NCBI RefSeq assembly: GCF_020884795.1 | Contig: NZ_BBZF01000019.1 | Span: 155,890 to 219,889, forward strand | Direction: 5' to 3' | Source: Micromonospora okii | GTDB taxonomy: Bacteria; Actinomycetota; Actinomycetes; Mycobacteriales; Micromonosporaceae | DNA: 64,000 nucleotides | Shown here: positions 42,039 to 51,019 of the stretch, piece by piece | Numbering within the stretch: the first letter of the stretch is position 1 | Layout: each line of letters opens with the position of its first letter | The notes under the pieces: model-generated | What the model saw: only the letters and a program-made list of their open reading frames with translations | What the model was told of the DNA's origin: nothing | The model's database searches: none | Made by a program: the position numbers and the translations under genes

Positions 42039-42647
42039 TCAGGCGCGGGGGCCGAGGTCCCCGGATCGGTAGTGCCGCCGGCACAGCACCTGGTAGCGCA
42101 CGTCGGTGCTGTCGACGGTGTCGCCGATGACGACCTGTTCGCCCTCGCGGACGACGCGCCCGCCGACGACGCGGGCGTTGAGCAGGCCCTCCCGGCCGCA
42201 CCAGCAGAGCACCTCGACCTGGATGCGGGCCACGGAGTCGGCCAGCTCGAACAGCCGCCGGGCGGCGGGGAACAGGCAGGACCGGAAGTCGGTGGCCAGG
42301 CCGAAGGCGTAGACGTCGACGTCGTAGCCGTCGACCAGCTCGGCCATCTGCTCGACGTGTTCCAGGTTGTAGAACGACGCCTCGTCGCAGATGAGGTAGT
42401 CCACGCGTACCCCCTCGGCCCAGGCGTCGCGGACCAGGTCGCGCAGGTCGAGGTCGTCGGTGACCTCGATCGCGGCGTGGGCCAGGCCGATGCGCGTGGT
42501 GACCTGCGGGCCCAGCGACCGGTCGATGCGGGTGGTGACCAGCCCGCGGCGGCCCTGCCGGGCGTGGTTGTGGTTCATCTGCAACGCCATGGTGGACTTG
42601 CCGCAGTCCATCGGCCCCCAGAAGAACCGCAGCGCGGCGGCGTGCAT
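42039..42647 (-). CDS. tdk: thymidine kinase
   Basis: The 202-aa enzyme phosphorylates thymidine to dTMP (salvage). It has the P-loop GPMDCGKST at residues 11-19, the ICDEASFYNLEHVEQ Walker-B and catalytic region, and the lasso domain with zinc-site Cys residues CWCGREG and LCRRH. ATG 42647 is chosen because conservation starts at FFWGPMD; an alternative GTG at 42755 would add 36 unconserved residues. Its stop codon is inside the 5-bp duplication of the transposon, so the gene is intact but its downstream region was replaced. Confidence 0.93.
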   Translation of the reverse strand: MHAAALRFFWGPMDCGKSTMALQMNHNHARQGRRGLVTTRIDRSLGPQVTTRIGLAHAAIEVTDDLDLRDLVRDAWAEGVRVDYLICDEASFYNLEHVEQMAELVDGYDVDVYAFGLATDFRSCLFPAARRLFELADSVARIQVEVLCWCGREGLLNARVVGGRVVREGEQVVIGDTVDSTDVRYQVLCRRHYRSGDLGPRA

Positions 42648-42809
42648 CGGCCGGCCGTCGACGCCACGGGCGGCGGCGCAGCCGACGGGGGCGTCGTCCG
42701 GGCCCGGCAGGGGGCGGGCCCGGCAGATCGGTGCGGCAGCGGCGTCGTCGGTCACGTCGGGGCAGCCTAGTCGATCGACGGCCGGCGATCAGGCCGGTCG
42801 CCGCCGGCC

Positions 42810-44201
42810 CTACAGCACCCGGGGCGGGGTGTTGCCGGCGGCGACGATGGCGCGGCGGATCGGCACGGCGGCCAGCAGCGCGAACCCGACCACGAAGAAG
42901 ATCAGCAGGGAGACCAGGCCCACCCGGTAGGACTGGGTGAGCTGGAACACCAGCCCGAACGCCAGCGGGCCGAGCCAGCTCGTGCCCTTGTCGCTGATCT
43001 CGTAGAAGCCGTAGTACTCGCCCTCCTTGCCGGCGGGGATGAGCTGGCTGAACAGCGAGCGGCTCAGCGCCTGGCTGCCGCCGAGGACCAGGCCGATGGC
43101 CCCGCCGAGGATCATGAATGGCAGCGGGGCCTCGGCGGGCAGCCGGAACGCGGCGATGATCACACCCGTCCAGAGCACGAGGCTGAGCAGCACGGTCTTC
43201 CACGCCCCGATGCGCCGCGCGAGCGCGCCGAGGCCGAGGGCGCCGCCGAAAGCGAGGAACTGCACCAGCAGGATCGTGGTGATCAGGGTGCTCTGCCCGA
43301 GGTGCAGCTCCTCGGTGCCGTACTGGCTGGCCAGGGTGATGACGGTCTGGATGCCGTCGTTGTAGACCAGGAACGCCAGCAGGAAGAACAGGGTCAGCGG
43401 GTACGCCTTGACCTCCCGCAGGGTGCGGCCGAGCTGCCGGAACCCGTCGGTGAGCACGTTGCCGCCGCCGCCCGGCGTCGCCGGGGCGGGGCGTTCGCGC
43501 AGCCAGCGCAGCGGCAGCAGGGTGAACGCCGCCCACCACACGCCGGCCGACACGATCGACCAGCGGGCCAGGTCCAGGGTGCGCTGCGGGTTGCCGTCCT
43601 CACTGAACAGGGTCACCGCGACGAGGTTCAGCGCGAGCAGCACGCCGCCGCCGAGGTAGCCGATGGCCCAGCCTCGGCTGGAGATGCCGTCGCGTTCGTC
43701 GGGGCCGCCGAGCTGCGGCAGGAACGAGTTGTAGACCACCACGGCGGCGCCGAAGGCGATGTTCGCGACGAGGAACAGCGCCCCGCCGAGCAGGTACCGC
43801 TCGCCGGTGACGAACGCCATCGCGACGGTCGCCCCGGCGCCGGTGAACGCCGCCGCGCCGAGCAGCCGCTTCTTGTGCGCCGAGCGGTCGGCGACCGCGC
43901 CGACCACCGGCAGCACGAACACCGTCAGCAGCACCGACAGCGAGATCAGGTACGGGTAGTAGGAGCCGGCGGCGACGCGGATGCCCAGCGGGCGCACGTA
44001 GCCGTCGCAGGTGTCCGCGCCGAGTTCGCAGCCGGCGGCCAGTTCGGTGACGGTGGTCAGGAACGGGCCGAGGAACACGGTGATGACGGTGGTCTGGAAG
44101 GCCGAGTTCGCCCAGTCGTAGAGGTACCAGCCGCGCCGCTCCCGGGGGGTGCTGGCCGGTGGCGGGGCGTCCACGGCCGACGGGGTGACGGTCTCGGCCA
44201 A
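42810..44201 (-). CDS. MFS transporter of the UMF1/Atg22-like type
   Basis: The 463-aa protein has 12 or so membrane segments and the Atg22/UMF1 features YLYDWANSAFQTTVITVFLGPF at the N-terminus and FFLLAFLVYNDGIQTVITLAS around residue 265. Yeast Atg22 exports amino acids from the vacuole; the bacterial cargo is unknown. It is transcribed in the same direction as the glycerophosphodiesterase gene, 19 nt downstream of it. Confidence 0.9.
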   Translation of the reverse strand: MAETVTPSAVDAPPPASTPRERRGWYLYDWANSAFQTTVITVFLGPFLTTVTELAAGCELGADTCDGYVRPLGIRVAAGSYYPYLISLSVLLTVFVLPVVGAVADRSAHKKRLLGAAAFTGAGATVAMAFVTGERYLLGGALFLVANIAFGAAVVVYNSFLPQLGGPDERDGISSRGWAIGYLGGGVLLALNLVAVTLFSEDGNPQRTLDLARWSIVSAGVWWAAFTLLPLRWLRERPAPATPGGGGNVLTDGFRQLGRTLREVKAYPLTLFFLLAFLVYNDGIQTVITLASQYGTEELHLGQSTLITTILLVQFLAFGGALGLGALARRIGAWKTVLLSLVLWTGVIIAAFRLPAEAPLPFMILGGAIGLVLGGSQALSRSLFSQLIPAGKEGEYYGFYEISDKGTSWLGPLAFGLVFQLTQSYRVGLVSLLIFFVVGFALLAAVPIRRAIVAAGNTPPRVL

Positions 44202-44220
44202 GGGGGGCCTCCGCTGAATC

Positions 44221-44988
44221 TCAGGCGGCCCAGTGGCCGCGGCTGCGGTAGACGTCGCGCAGCACGCCGACGTGATCGGTCATGATGCCATCCACACCGA
44301 GATCAAGTAACTCGTGCATCTCGGCGGGTTCGTCGATCGTCCAGACGTGCACCTGCAACCCGATCCGGTGGGCGTAGGCGATCAGCCGGCGGTCCACCAC
44401 GGGCAGCCGGCCGTAGCGGGGCGGCACCTGGGCGGCGACCACCGACGGGGGCAGCCGCAGGGGCCGCCCGTGCAGCGACGCCATCCGCAGCCGGGCCACC
44501 CCGCGCGCGCCGAGGCCGGTGGCGATCCGCCCGCCGGTGGCCGCCCGCAGCCGGGCCAGCCGGGTGTCGCTGAACGAGGCCAGCAGCACCCGGTCGCCGG
44601 CGGCGGCCCGGGACACGGCGGCGACGGTGGCATCGACGCCGCCGTCGGCCTTGACGTCGATGTTGAACCGCACGTGCGGCCAGGCGGCGAGGACGTCGTC
44701 GAGGCGGGGCACGACGGCGGCCCCGCCGACGCGCACCGAGGCCAGGTCGGCCCAGCGCAGGTCGGCGATGCGCCCGGCCTCGCCGGTGACCCGGCGCAGG
44801 GTGGCGTCGTGGAAGACCACGGCCACCCCGTCGGCGGTGCCGTGCACGTCGGTCTCGACGTACCGGTAGCCCAGGTCGACGGCGCGGGCGAACGCGGCGA
44901 CGGTGTTCTCGTCGCCGTGGGCCGCGCCGCCGCGGTGGGCGAACGCCAGCGGCGCGGGGGCGTCGAGGTAGCCGGAGCGGGGCTGCAC
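44221..44988 (-). CDS. ugpQ: glycerophosphodiester phosphodiesterase
   Basis: The enzyme hydrolyses glycerophosphodiesters to glycerol-3-phosphate and an alcohol. Key motifs are AHRGGAAHGDENTVAAF (catalytic His-Arg and Glu-Asn), VETDVHGTADGVAVVFHD (Glu-Asp metal site and second His) and NIDVKADG. GTG 44988 gives 255 aa; the frame is open to an ATG at 45039, which would add 17 unconserved residues. It lies 57 nt after the acyltransferase gene in the same direction, suggesting a phospholipid-turnover unit. Confidence 0.92.
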   Translation of the reverse strand: MQPRSGYLDAPAPLAFAHRGGAAHGDENTVAAFARAVDLGYRYVETDVHGTADGVAVVFHDATLRRVTGEAGRIADLRWADLASVRVGGAAVVPRLDDVLAAWPHVRFNIDVKADGGVDATVAAVSRAAAGDRVLLASFSDTRLARLRAATGGRIATGLGARGVARLRMASLHGRPLRLPPSVVAAQVPPRYGRLPVVDRRLIAYAHRIGLQVHVWTIDEPAEMHELLDLGVDGIMTDHVGVLRDVYRSRGHWAA

Positions 44989-45045
44989 GCCCGGCAGTAT
45001 GCCCGCCGCCGCCGGCCCCCGGACGCCGGCGGCGGGCAACGGCGC

Positions 45046-45819
45046 TCAGGCGGGGCGACGCCGGTGCTGGCGGCTGGTGTCGCTGGGGCGGCCCGGGTCG
45101 ACGTGGCGGGGCCGGTCGGGCTCGTCGGGGCGCAACGGGACCAGGGCGTCGGTGAGCGCGTCGACGATGGCGTCGGTGGCGCTGCGGGCCGCCCCCGGCG
45201 CGGCCGGGTCGACGTCGGTCAGGTCCACCGGGTCGCCGAAGTGCACCCGCAGCACCGGCCGGCGGCGCACCGCGCGGGCGACGGCGCGCAGCGCGCCCCG
45301 GGGCGCCCGGTACGGCAGCACCTCGTGGGAGCCCCACTGGGCCACCGGCACGACCGCCGCGCCGCAGGCGAAGGCCAGCCGGGCGGCGCCGGTCTTGCCG
45401 CGCTCGGGCCACATGCCGGGGTCCAGGCCGATGCGGCCCTCCGGGTACACCAGCACCACCGACCCGTCGGCGACGGCCGTGGCGGCGTCGTCGAGGGCCC
45501 GGTGCACGGCGGCGGTGCCCCGGTCGACGCGGATGTGCCCGGCACGCCGCATGGCCGCGCCCAGCAGCGGGGCGCGGAACAGCCCGCCGGTGGCCATGAT
45601 CCGGGGGGACACGCCGCGCGCCTGGCAGGCGGCGGCCAGCACGACCGGGTCGAAGGGGCTGAGGTGGTTCGCGGCCAGGATCAGCGGCCCCCGGCGCAGC
45701 CGGTCGGGCACGTCGCCGGTGACCTCCAGGCGGGCCAGCGCGGCGACGGCGGCGCGGGCGAGCAGTTGCGCGCCGCGCCAGATCAGGGGCGGGCGCCAGC
45801 GGTCGGTGGGCGTGTCCAT
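45046..45819 (-). CDS. plsC: 1-acyl-sn-glycerol-3-phosphate acyltransferase
   Basis: The PlsC-type acyltransferase makes phosphatidic acid from lysophosphatidate. It has the HX4D motif as NHLSPFDP near residue 50, the VDRG block, and the YPEGRIG block as VLVYPEGRIG near 128. ATG 45819 gives 257 aa; an upstream ATG at 45894 is less conserved. It leads the minus-strand group plsC-ugpQ-MFS and is divergent from cydA. Confidence 0.9.
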   Translation of the reverse strand: MDTPTDRWRPPLIWRGAQLLARAAVAALARLEVTGDVPDRLRRGPLILAANHLSPFDPVVLAAACQARGVSPRIMATGGLFRAPLLGAAMRRAGHIRVDRGTAAVHRALDDAATAVADGSVVLVYPEGRIGLDPGMWPERGKTGAARLAFACGAAVVPVAQWGSHEVLPYRAPRGALRAVARAVRRRPVLRVHFGDPVDLTDVDPAAPGAARSATDAIVDALTDALVPLRPDEPDRPRHVDPGRPSDTSRQHRRRPA

Positions 45820-45948
45820 CAGCGGTCGATGGTCGCACGGGGCGTCGGCGTGCGGGTAGGGGAGGGGCCGGATGGCGGTGGTGATCAAGGTCATTGGTCC
45901 CGGGCCGGGTCGGGACCTCCGCCCCTGCCGAGTTTCCTACGACACGCA

Positions 45949-45973
45949 GTAGTATTTACTACGTCTCGTAGTA
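45949..45973. promoter_or_regulatory. overlapping TACTAC/GTAGTA dyads before cydA
   Basis: GTAGTA-TT-TACTAC (45949-45962) and TACTACG-TCT-CGTAGTA (45957-45973) share a central TACTAC and are both perfect. They lie 22 bases upstream of the cydA start and end just before its ribosome site. The pattern resembles BlaI/MecI-family operators. Confidence 0.72.
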
Positions 45974-45994
45974 TGAACTAGTTGGAGGCTACCG

Positions 45995-47407
45995 GTGGAC
46001 GCGTTGGACGTCGCCCGATGGCAGTTCGGTGTCACCACCGTCTACCACTTTCTCTTCGTGCCGCTGACCATCGGCCTGTCCGTGCTGGTAGCCATCCTCC
46101 AGACGCTGTGGTACCGCACCGGCAAGGAGCGCTACCTCAAGCTCACCAAGTTCTACGGCAAGCTCTTCCTCATCAACTTCGCCATGGGCGTGGTCACCGG
46201 CATCGTCCAGGAGTTCCAGTTCGGCATGAACTGGAGCGACTACTCCCGCTTCGTCGGCGACATCTTCGGCGCACCGCTGGCCATCGAGGCCCTCGTCGCG
46301 TTCTTCCTCGAATCCACCTTCATCGGCCTGTGGATCTTCGGCTGGGACCGGCTGCCCAAGCGCCTGCACCTCGCCGCCATCTGGGCCGCCGCCATCGGCA
46401 CCAACCTCAGCGCCTACTTCATCCTCGCCGCGAACTCGTTCATGCAGAACCCCGTCGGCTACCGCCTCAACCCCGACACCGGCCGCGCCGAGCTGACCGA
46501 CTTCGTCGCCGTGCTCACCAACAAGGTCGCCCTCATCACCTTCCCGCACACCCTCGCCGGGGCGTTCCTCGTCGCCGGAAGCCTCGTCGTCTCCGTCGGC
46601 CTGTACCACCTCATCCGCCACCGCGACAGCGCCGACACCGGCGCCTACCGCTTCGCCACCAAGTTCGGCTCCTGGGTCGTCCTGGTCTCCTCGGCCCTCG
46701 TCGTCCTCACCGGCGACATCCAAGGCAAGATCATGACCGAGGTGCAGCCCATGAAGATGGCAGCCGCCGAGGGCCTCTACACCACCGAGAGCCCCGCCTC
46801 CTTCTCCGTGCTCACCATCGGCAGCCTCGACGGCACCCGCGAGGTGTTCGCCCTCAAGATCCCCTACCTGCTGTCCTACCTCGGCACCGGCGACCCCAAC
46901 GGCACCGTCCACGGCATCAACGACCTCCAGGCCCAGTACGCCGCCCAGTACGGCGCCGGCAGCTACACCCCGATCATCCCCGTCACCTACTGGAGCTTCC
47001 GGTTCATGATCGCCTTCGGCCTCGCCGCCGCCGCGATCGCCCTGCTCGTCCTCTGGACCCACCGCAAGGGCCGCACCCCCACCAGCAGGTGGCTCCTGCG
47101 CGCCGGCCTGATCATGCCCCTGCTGCCCCTGGCCGCCAACGCCTTCGGCTGGATCTTCACCGAGATGGGCCGCCAGCCCTGGATCGTCTTCGGCGAGATG
47201 CTCACCCGCGACGGGGTGTCCCGCAGCGTCTCCCTCACCGAGGTCCTCACCAGCTTCACCGCCTTCACCCTCATCTACGCCGCCCTCGCCGTCGTCGAGG
47301 TCAAACTCCTGCTCCGCTACGCCAAGGCCGGCGTACCCGAGATCACCGACCACGACATCGACGACAGCCACGACGACGCCGAGCGCCCGCTCGCGTTCGC
47401 CTACTGA
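45995..47407 (+). CDS. cydA: cytochrome bd ubiquinol oxidase subunit I
   Basis: The 470-aa heme-bearing subunit of cytochrome bd oxidase reduces O2 at high affinity in the membrane. It has about nine membrane segments, the N-terminal HFLFVPLTIG with the heme-b595 His (about residue 18), the long periplasmic Q-loop region (residues about 240-310) and the invariant GRQPW motif (TEMGRQPWIVFGEM) near 390. The GTG start follows TTGGAGG. cydB begins 15 nt later. The upstream dyads suggest a dedicated repressor. No cydCD is present in the window. Confidence 0.95.
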   Translation: MDALDVARWQFGVTTVYHFLFVPLTIGLSVLVAILQTLWYRTGKERYLKLTKFYGKLFLINFAMGVVTGIVQEFQFGMNWSDYSRFVGDIFGAPLAIEALVAFFLESTFIGLWIFGWDRLPKRLHLAAIWAAAIGTNLSAYFILAANSFMQNPVGYRLNPDTGRAELTDFVAVLTNKVALITFPHTLAGAFLVAGSLVVSVGLYHLIRHRDSADTGAYRFATKFGSWVVLVSSALVVLTGDIQGKIMTEVQPMKMAAAEGLYTTESPASFSVLTIGSLDGTREVFALKIPYLLSYLGTGDPNGTVHGINDLQAQYAAQYGAGSYTPIIPVTYWSFRFMIAFGLAAAAIALLVLWTHRKGRTPTSRWLLRAGLIMPLLPLAANAFGWIFTEMGRQPWIVFGEMLTRDGVSRSVSLTEVLTSFTAFTLIYAALAVVEVKLLLRYAKAGVPEITDHDIDDSHDDAERPLAFAY

Positions 47408-47422
47408 CCCCCGGAGACAACC

Positions 47423-48421
47423 GTGGACCTCACCACCATCTGGTTCCTGCTCGTCGCGGTCCTGTTCACCGGGTACTTCATCCTCGAGGGCTTCGACTTC
47501 GGCGTCGGCATGCTCCTGCCCGTCCTCGGCCGCGACGACCGCGAACGCCGCGTCCTGATCAACACCATCGGCCCCGTCTGGGACGGCAACGAGGTCTGGC
47601 TCATCACCGCCGGCGGCGCCATGTTCGCCGCCTTCCCCGAGTGGTACGCCACCCTCTTCTCCGGCTTCTACCTGCCCCTGCTGCTGATCCTGCTCGCCCT
47701 GATCATCCGCGGCGTCGCCTTCGAATACCGGCACAAGCGCCCCGAGGCGTCCTGGAAACGCCGCTGGGACACCGCCATCTTCGTCGGCTCCCTCGTTCCG
47801 GCGATCCTCTGGGGCGTCGCCTTCGCCAACATCCTGCGCGGCGTGCCCCTCGACGCCGACCACGAGTACGTCGGCGGCCTGCTCGACCTGCTCAACCCGT
47901 ACGCCCTGCTCGGCGGCGCGACCACCGCCGCGCTGTTCCTCACCCACGGCGCCGTGTTCATCGCCCTCAAGACCGCCGGCGACATCCGCCACCGCGCCGG
48001 AGCACTCGCCGTACGCCTCGGCGTCGCCGCCGCCGTGCTCGCCGTGGCGTTCCTGGCCTGGACGCTCAACATCCGCTCCAGCACCACCGCCGTCGTCCTC
48101 GCCGTCGGCGCGGCCCTGGCCCTGCTCGGCGGCCTCGCCGCCGCCCGCGCCCGCCGGGAGGGCTGGGCGTTCACCGGCACCGCCGTGGCCATCGCCCTCG
48201 CCGTGGCCACCCTCTTCGCGGCGCTGTTCCCGAACGTCCTGCCCTCCACGCTCGACGCCGCCGGCACGCTGACCGCCACCAACGCCGCCTCCACCCCCTA
48301 CACCCTCAAGATCATGACGTGGGTGGCGGTCATCTTCACCCCCATCGTCCTGGCCTACCAGGGCTGGACCTACTGGGTGTTCCGCAAGCGCATCGGCGTG
48401 GCCCACATCCCGCAACACTGA
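47423..48421 (+). CDS. cydB: cytochrome bd ubiquinol oxidase subunit II
   Basis: The 332-aa membrane partner of CydA is recognised by FILEGFDFGVGML near residue 18, GPVWDGNEVWLITAGGAMFAAFP near 50, and the YSTLFSG-like WYATLFSGFYLP stretch. It has about eight membrane segments. The GTG start follows a CCCGGAGA site 15 nt after the cydA stop, so the two form one operon. Confidence 0.95.
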   Translation: MDLTTIWFLLVAVLFTGYFILEGFDFGVGMLLPVLGRDDRERRVLINTIGPVWDGNEVWLITAGGAMFAAFPEWYATLFSGFYLPLLLILLALIIRGVAFEYRHKRPEASWKRRWDTAIFVGSLVPAILWGVAFANILRGVPLDADHEYVGGLLDLLNPYALLGGATTAALFLTHGAVFIALKTAGDIRHRAGALAVRLGVAAAVLAVAFLAWTLNIRSSTTAVVLAVGAALALLGGLAAARARREGWAFTGTAVAIALAVATLFAALFPNVLPSTLDAAGTLTATNAASTPYTLKIMTWVAVIFTPIVLAYQGWTYWVFRKRIGVAHIPQH

Positions 48422-48436
48422 CCACCCCGACGCGAC

Positions 48437-48472
48437 GGCGGCGGGGCCGGCACACCCGCCGGCCCCGCCGCC
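48437..48472 (+). terminator. cydAB terminator-like hairpin
   Basis: Two perfectly complementary 15-base arms (48437-48451 and 48458-48472) with a 6-base loop lie 16 nt after the cydB stop. No U-tract follows, as is common in high-GC actinobacteria. Confidence 0.65.
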
Positions 48473-48526
48473 GCACCCTGCGGAAAAACCGACCCGGCCG
48501 CACCCACCCGGCGCTATCGTCGCCCG

Positions 48527-49744
48527 ATGCGACCCACCCCGAACACCAGCGAACCCACCGCCCCCCACGTACGGGAACTCACCCTCGACGAACTGCCCGC
48601 CGCCTGGGCACTCGGCCGCAACGCCTTCGGCTCCGACCCCACCCCGTCACCGCACGCCACCACCGCCCTACCCGGCATGACCCGCTACGGCGCGTTCGAC
48701 CCCACCGGCCAACTCCTCGGCAAGGCCGTCGACCTGCACCACGAACAGTGGTGGTCCGGGCGCACCGTCACCGCCGCCGACGTCGGCGGCGTCGCCGTCG
48801 CCCCCGAGGCACGCGGCCGAGGCGTCGCCCGCGCCCTGCTCACCCGCCTCCTGCGCGGCGCCCACGACCGAGGCGCGGCCGTCAGCGCACTGTTCCCCAC
48901 CACCAGCGCCCCCTACCGCGCCTGCGGATGGGAAGTCACCGGCGCGCTGCGCACCCTCAGCCTGCCCACCGCCGCCCTGCCCCCACACCGCCGCGCCCCC
49001 CACCTGGCCGTCCGCCCCGGCACCCCCGCCGACCTGCCCGCCGTCGCCGACCTCTACCAGCACGTCGCCCGCCACCGGCGCGGCATGCTCACCCGCCGAG
49101 GCCCCCTGTTCGACCACCTCGAACCCGCCGACACCCTCCCCGGCGACGGCCTCACCCTCGTCGAACACGACGGCCGGCTCGTCGGCTACGCCCACTGGAC
49201 CCGGGGCCGCGGCTACGGCCCCGACGCCGCCCTCACCGTCGACGACATCCACGCCACCACCGCCGACGCCGCCCGGGAACTCGCCGGCGTCCTCGCGAGC
49301 TGGCGCAGCGTCACCCCCACCCTGCGGATCACCCTCCTCGACGGCGACGCCCTCACCACCGTCCTGCCCGTCGAGGCCGCCCGAGAACACCACCGCGACA
49401 CCTGGATGCACCGCCCCGTCGACGTCACCCGCGCCGTCACCCAACGCGGCTGGCCCACCCACACCCACGGCACCGTCGAGTTCACCCTCGACGACCCGCT
49501 CGCCGACTGGAACACCGGCGCCTGGCGGCTGCACGTCGCCGACGGCGCCGCCGAACTCCACCCCACCACCACCGAACCCGACCTGCACCTGAACGTACGC
49601 GGCTTCGCCCTGCTCTACGCCGGCGCCGCCACCGCCGAAACCCTCACCCACGCCGGCCTGCTCACCCACACCCCCGGCACCGACCCCCGCGCCCTGGACC
49701 TCCTCGCCGCCGGCGGCCCCGCCCACCTGCACGACTACTTCTGA
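48527..49744 (+). CDS. Eis-like GNAT N-acetyltransferase
   Basis: The 405-aa length and three-part layout match Eis-type multi-acetylating enzymes: an N-terminal GNAT domain with VGGVAVAPEARGRGVARALL, a second degenerate GNAT domain, and a sterol-carrier-like tail (LHLNVRGFALLYAGAATAETL). In mycobacteria Eis acetylates aminoglycosides at several positions; many homologues act on other amines. ATG 48527 is the likely start. The next gene, in the same direction, is a macrolide-type glycosyltransferase. Confidence 0.88.
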   Translation: MRPTPNTSEPTAPHVRELTLDELPAAWALGRNAFGSDPTPSPHATTALPGMTRYGAFDPTGQLLGKAVDLHHEQWWSGRTVTAADVGGVAVAPEARGRGVARALLTRLLRGAHDRGAAVSALFPTTSAPYRACGWEVTGALRTLSLPTAALPPHRRAPHLAVRPGTPADLPAVADLYQHVARHRRGMLTRRGPLFDHLEPADTLPGDGLTLVEHDGRLVGYAHWTRGRGYGPDAALTVDDIHATTADAARELAGVLASWRSVTPTLRITLLDGDALTTVLPVEAAREHHRDTWMHRPVDVTRAVTQRGWPTHTHGTVEFTLDDPLADWNTGAWRLHVADGAAELHPTTTEPDLHLNVRGFALLYAGAATAETLTHAGLLTHTPGTDPRALDLLAAGGPAHLHDYF

Positions 49745-49794
49745 CCCCGCCAGCGCCGGCCACCCCGCCGCACAACCGAAGCGAGTGAACACCC

Positions 49795-50970
49795 ATGCCC
49801 CGCCGCCCCGCCCACATCGCCATGGTCGGCGTCCCCGCCGTCAGCCACGTCCTACCCAGCCTCGAAATCATTCGCGAGCTGGTCGCCCGCGGCCACCGCG
49901 TCACCTACGCCAACGACCCCGCCGTCGCCGACCTGATCACCGCCACCGGCGCCGAACTCGTCACCTGCACGTCCGGACTGCCCGTCGCCGACAACGACTG
50001 GCCCGACGACCCCATCGCCGCGATGACCCTCTTCCTCGACGACGCCATCGCGGCGCTGCCCCAACTACGCGCCGCCTACGACCACGACCCGGCGGACCTG
50101 TACCTGTACGACATCGGCGCCTACGCCGCGCGCGCCCTCGCCGAATCGCAGCACAAACCCCTCCTGCAACTGTCCCCGACGTTCGTCGCCTGGGACGGCT
50201 ACGACCAGGACGTCGCCGCCCACCTGTGGCAACTACCGGGCGCCGACGCCTACCGCGCGAAGTTCGCCCACTGGCTCGCCGACTGCGGGGCCTCCACCAC
50301 CGACGTGGACGCCTTCTCCGGCACACCGCCGAAAGCCCTGGCCCTGATCACCCGGGCGATGCAGCCGCACGCCGACAAGGTCGACACCCACGCGGTCACC
50401 TTCGTCGGCCCCTGCTTCGGCCCGACGGCGAGCACCGACGGCTGGACCCGGCCCGCGCACGCACAGCAGGTGCTGCTCATCTCCCTCGGCTCCGCCTACA
50501 CCCGCCAACCCGAGTTCTACCGCCAGTGCCTCGCCGCCTACGGCAACCTGCCCGGCTGGCACGTCGTACTCCAGATCGGCAAGCACACCGACCCCCGGGA
50601 ACTCGGCGACATCCCGCCCAACGTCGAGGTGCACCCCTGGGTGCCGCAGCGGGCCATCCTCGAACACGCCGACGCCTTCGTCACCCACGCCGGCATGGGC
50701 GGCTGCGGCGAAGGACTACTCGCCGGCGTACCGATGATCGCCGTACCGCAGGCCGCCGAACAGTTCATGAACGCCGACCGGCTCGTCGAACTCGGCGTCG
50801 CCCGCCGCATCGACACCGCGCACGCCACCGCCGACACCCTCCGGGCGGCCCTGCACGACCTGACCACCGACGCGGACGTCACCCGCCGCTCGGCGCTGCT
50901 GCGCGCCGACGCACGCGCCGAAGGCGGCACCCCGCGCGCCGCCGACCTCATCGAGGACATGCTGGCCTGA
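49795..50970 (+). CDS. macrolide-type (MGT/GT1) glycosyltransferase
   Basis: The 391-aa GT-B enzyme resembles OleD/MGT macrolide-inactivating glycosyltransferases. It has a HIAMVGVPAVSHVLPSLEIIRELVARGHRVTY N-terminal domain and the nucleotide-sugar-binding region VPQRAILEHADAFVTHAGMGG with GVPMIAVPQAAEQFMNADRL. Members glucosylate macrolides or plant-like phenolics using UDP-sugars. With the Eis-like gene upstream (50-nt gap) it may belong to an antibiotic-inactivation pair, which is inference. Confidence 0.88.
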   Translation: MPRRPAHIAMVGVPAVSHVLPSLEIIRELVARGHRVTYANDPAVADLITATGAELVTCTSGLPVADNDWPDDPIAAMTLFLDDAIAALPQLRAAYDHDPADLYLYDIGAYAARALAESQHKPLLQLSPTFVAWDGYDQDVAAHLWQLPGADAYRAKFAHWLADCGASTTDVDAFSGTPPKALALITRAMQPHADKVDTHAVTFVGPCFGPTASTDGWTRPAHAQQVLLISLGSAYTRQPEFYRQCLAAYGNLPGWHVVLQIGKHTDPRELGDIPPNVEVHPWVPQRAILEHADAFVTHAGMGGCGEGLLAGVPMIAVPQAAEQFMNADRLVELGVARRIDTAHATADTLRAALHDLTTDADVTRRSALLRADARAEGGTPRAADLIEDMLA

Positions 50971-50980
50971 CGGCACACCC

Positions 50981-51008
50981 GCCCCCGCCGCCCGACCGCG
51001 GCGGGGGC
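50981..51008. terminator. bidirectional terminator between convergent genes
   Basis: Perfect 11-base arms (50981-50991 and 50998-51008) with a 6-base loop separate the glycosyltransferase gene from the convergent gene ending at 51020. Confidence 0.7.
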
Positions 51009-51019
51009 GGCACCCGTGC

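Larger units (their letters stand above)
37101..42041. repeat. 5-bp target duplication flanking the Tn3-family element
   Basis: CGTCA occurs at 37101-37105 and again at 42037-42041, directly abutting the outer ends of the 38-bp inverted repeats. Five bases is the standard duplication of Tn3-family transposition. The right copy contains the tdk stop codon (TCA on this strand). Confidence 0.93.
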
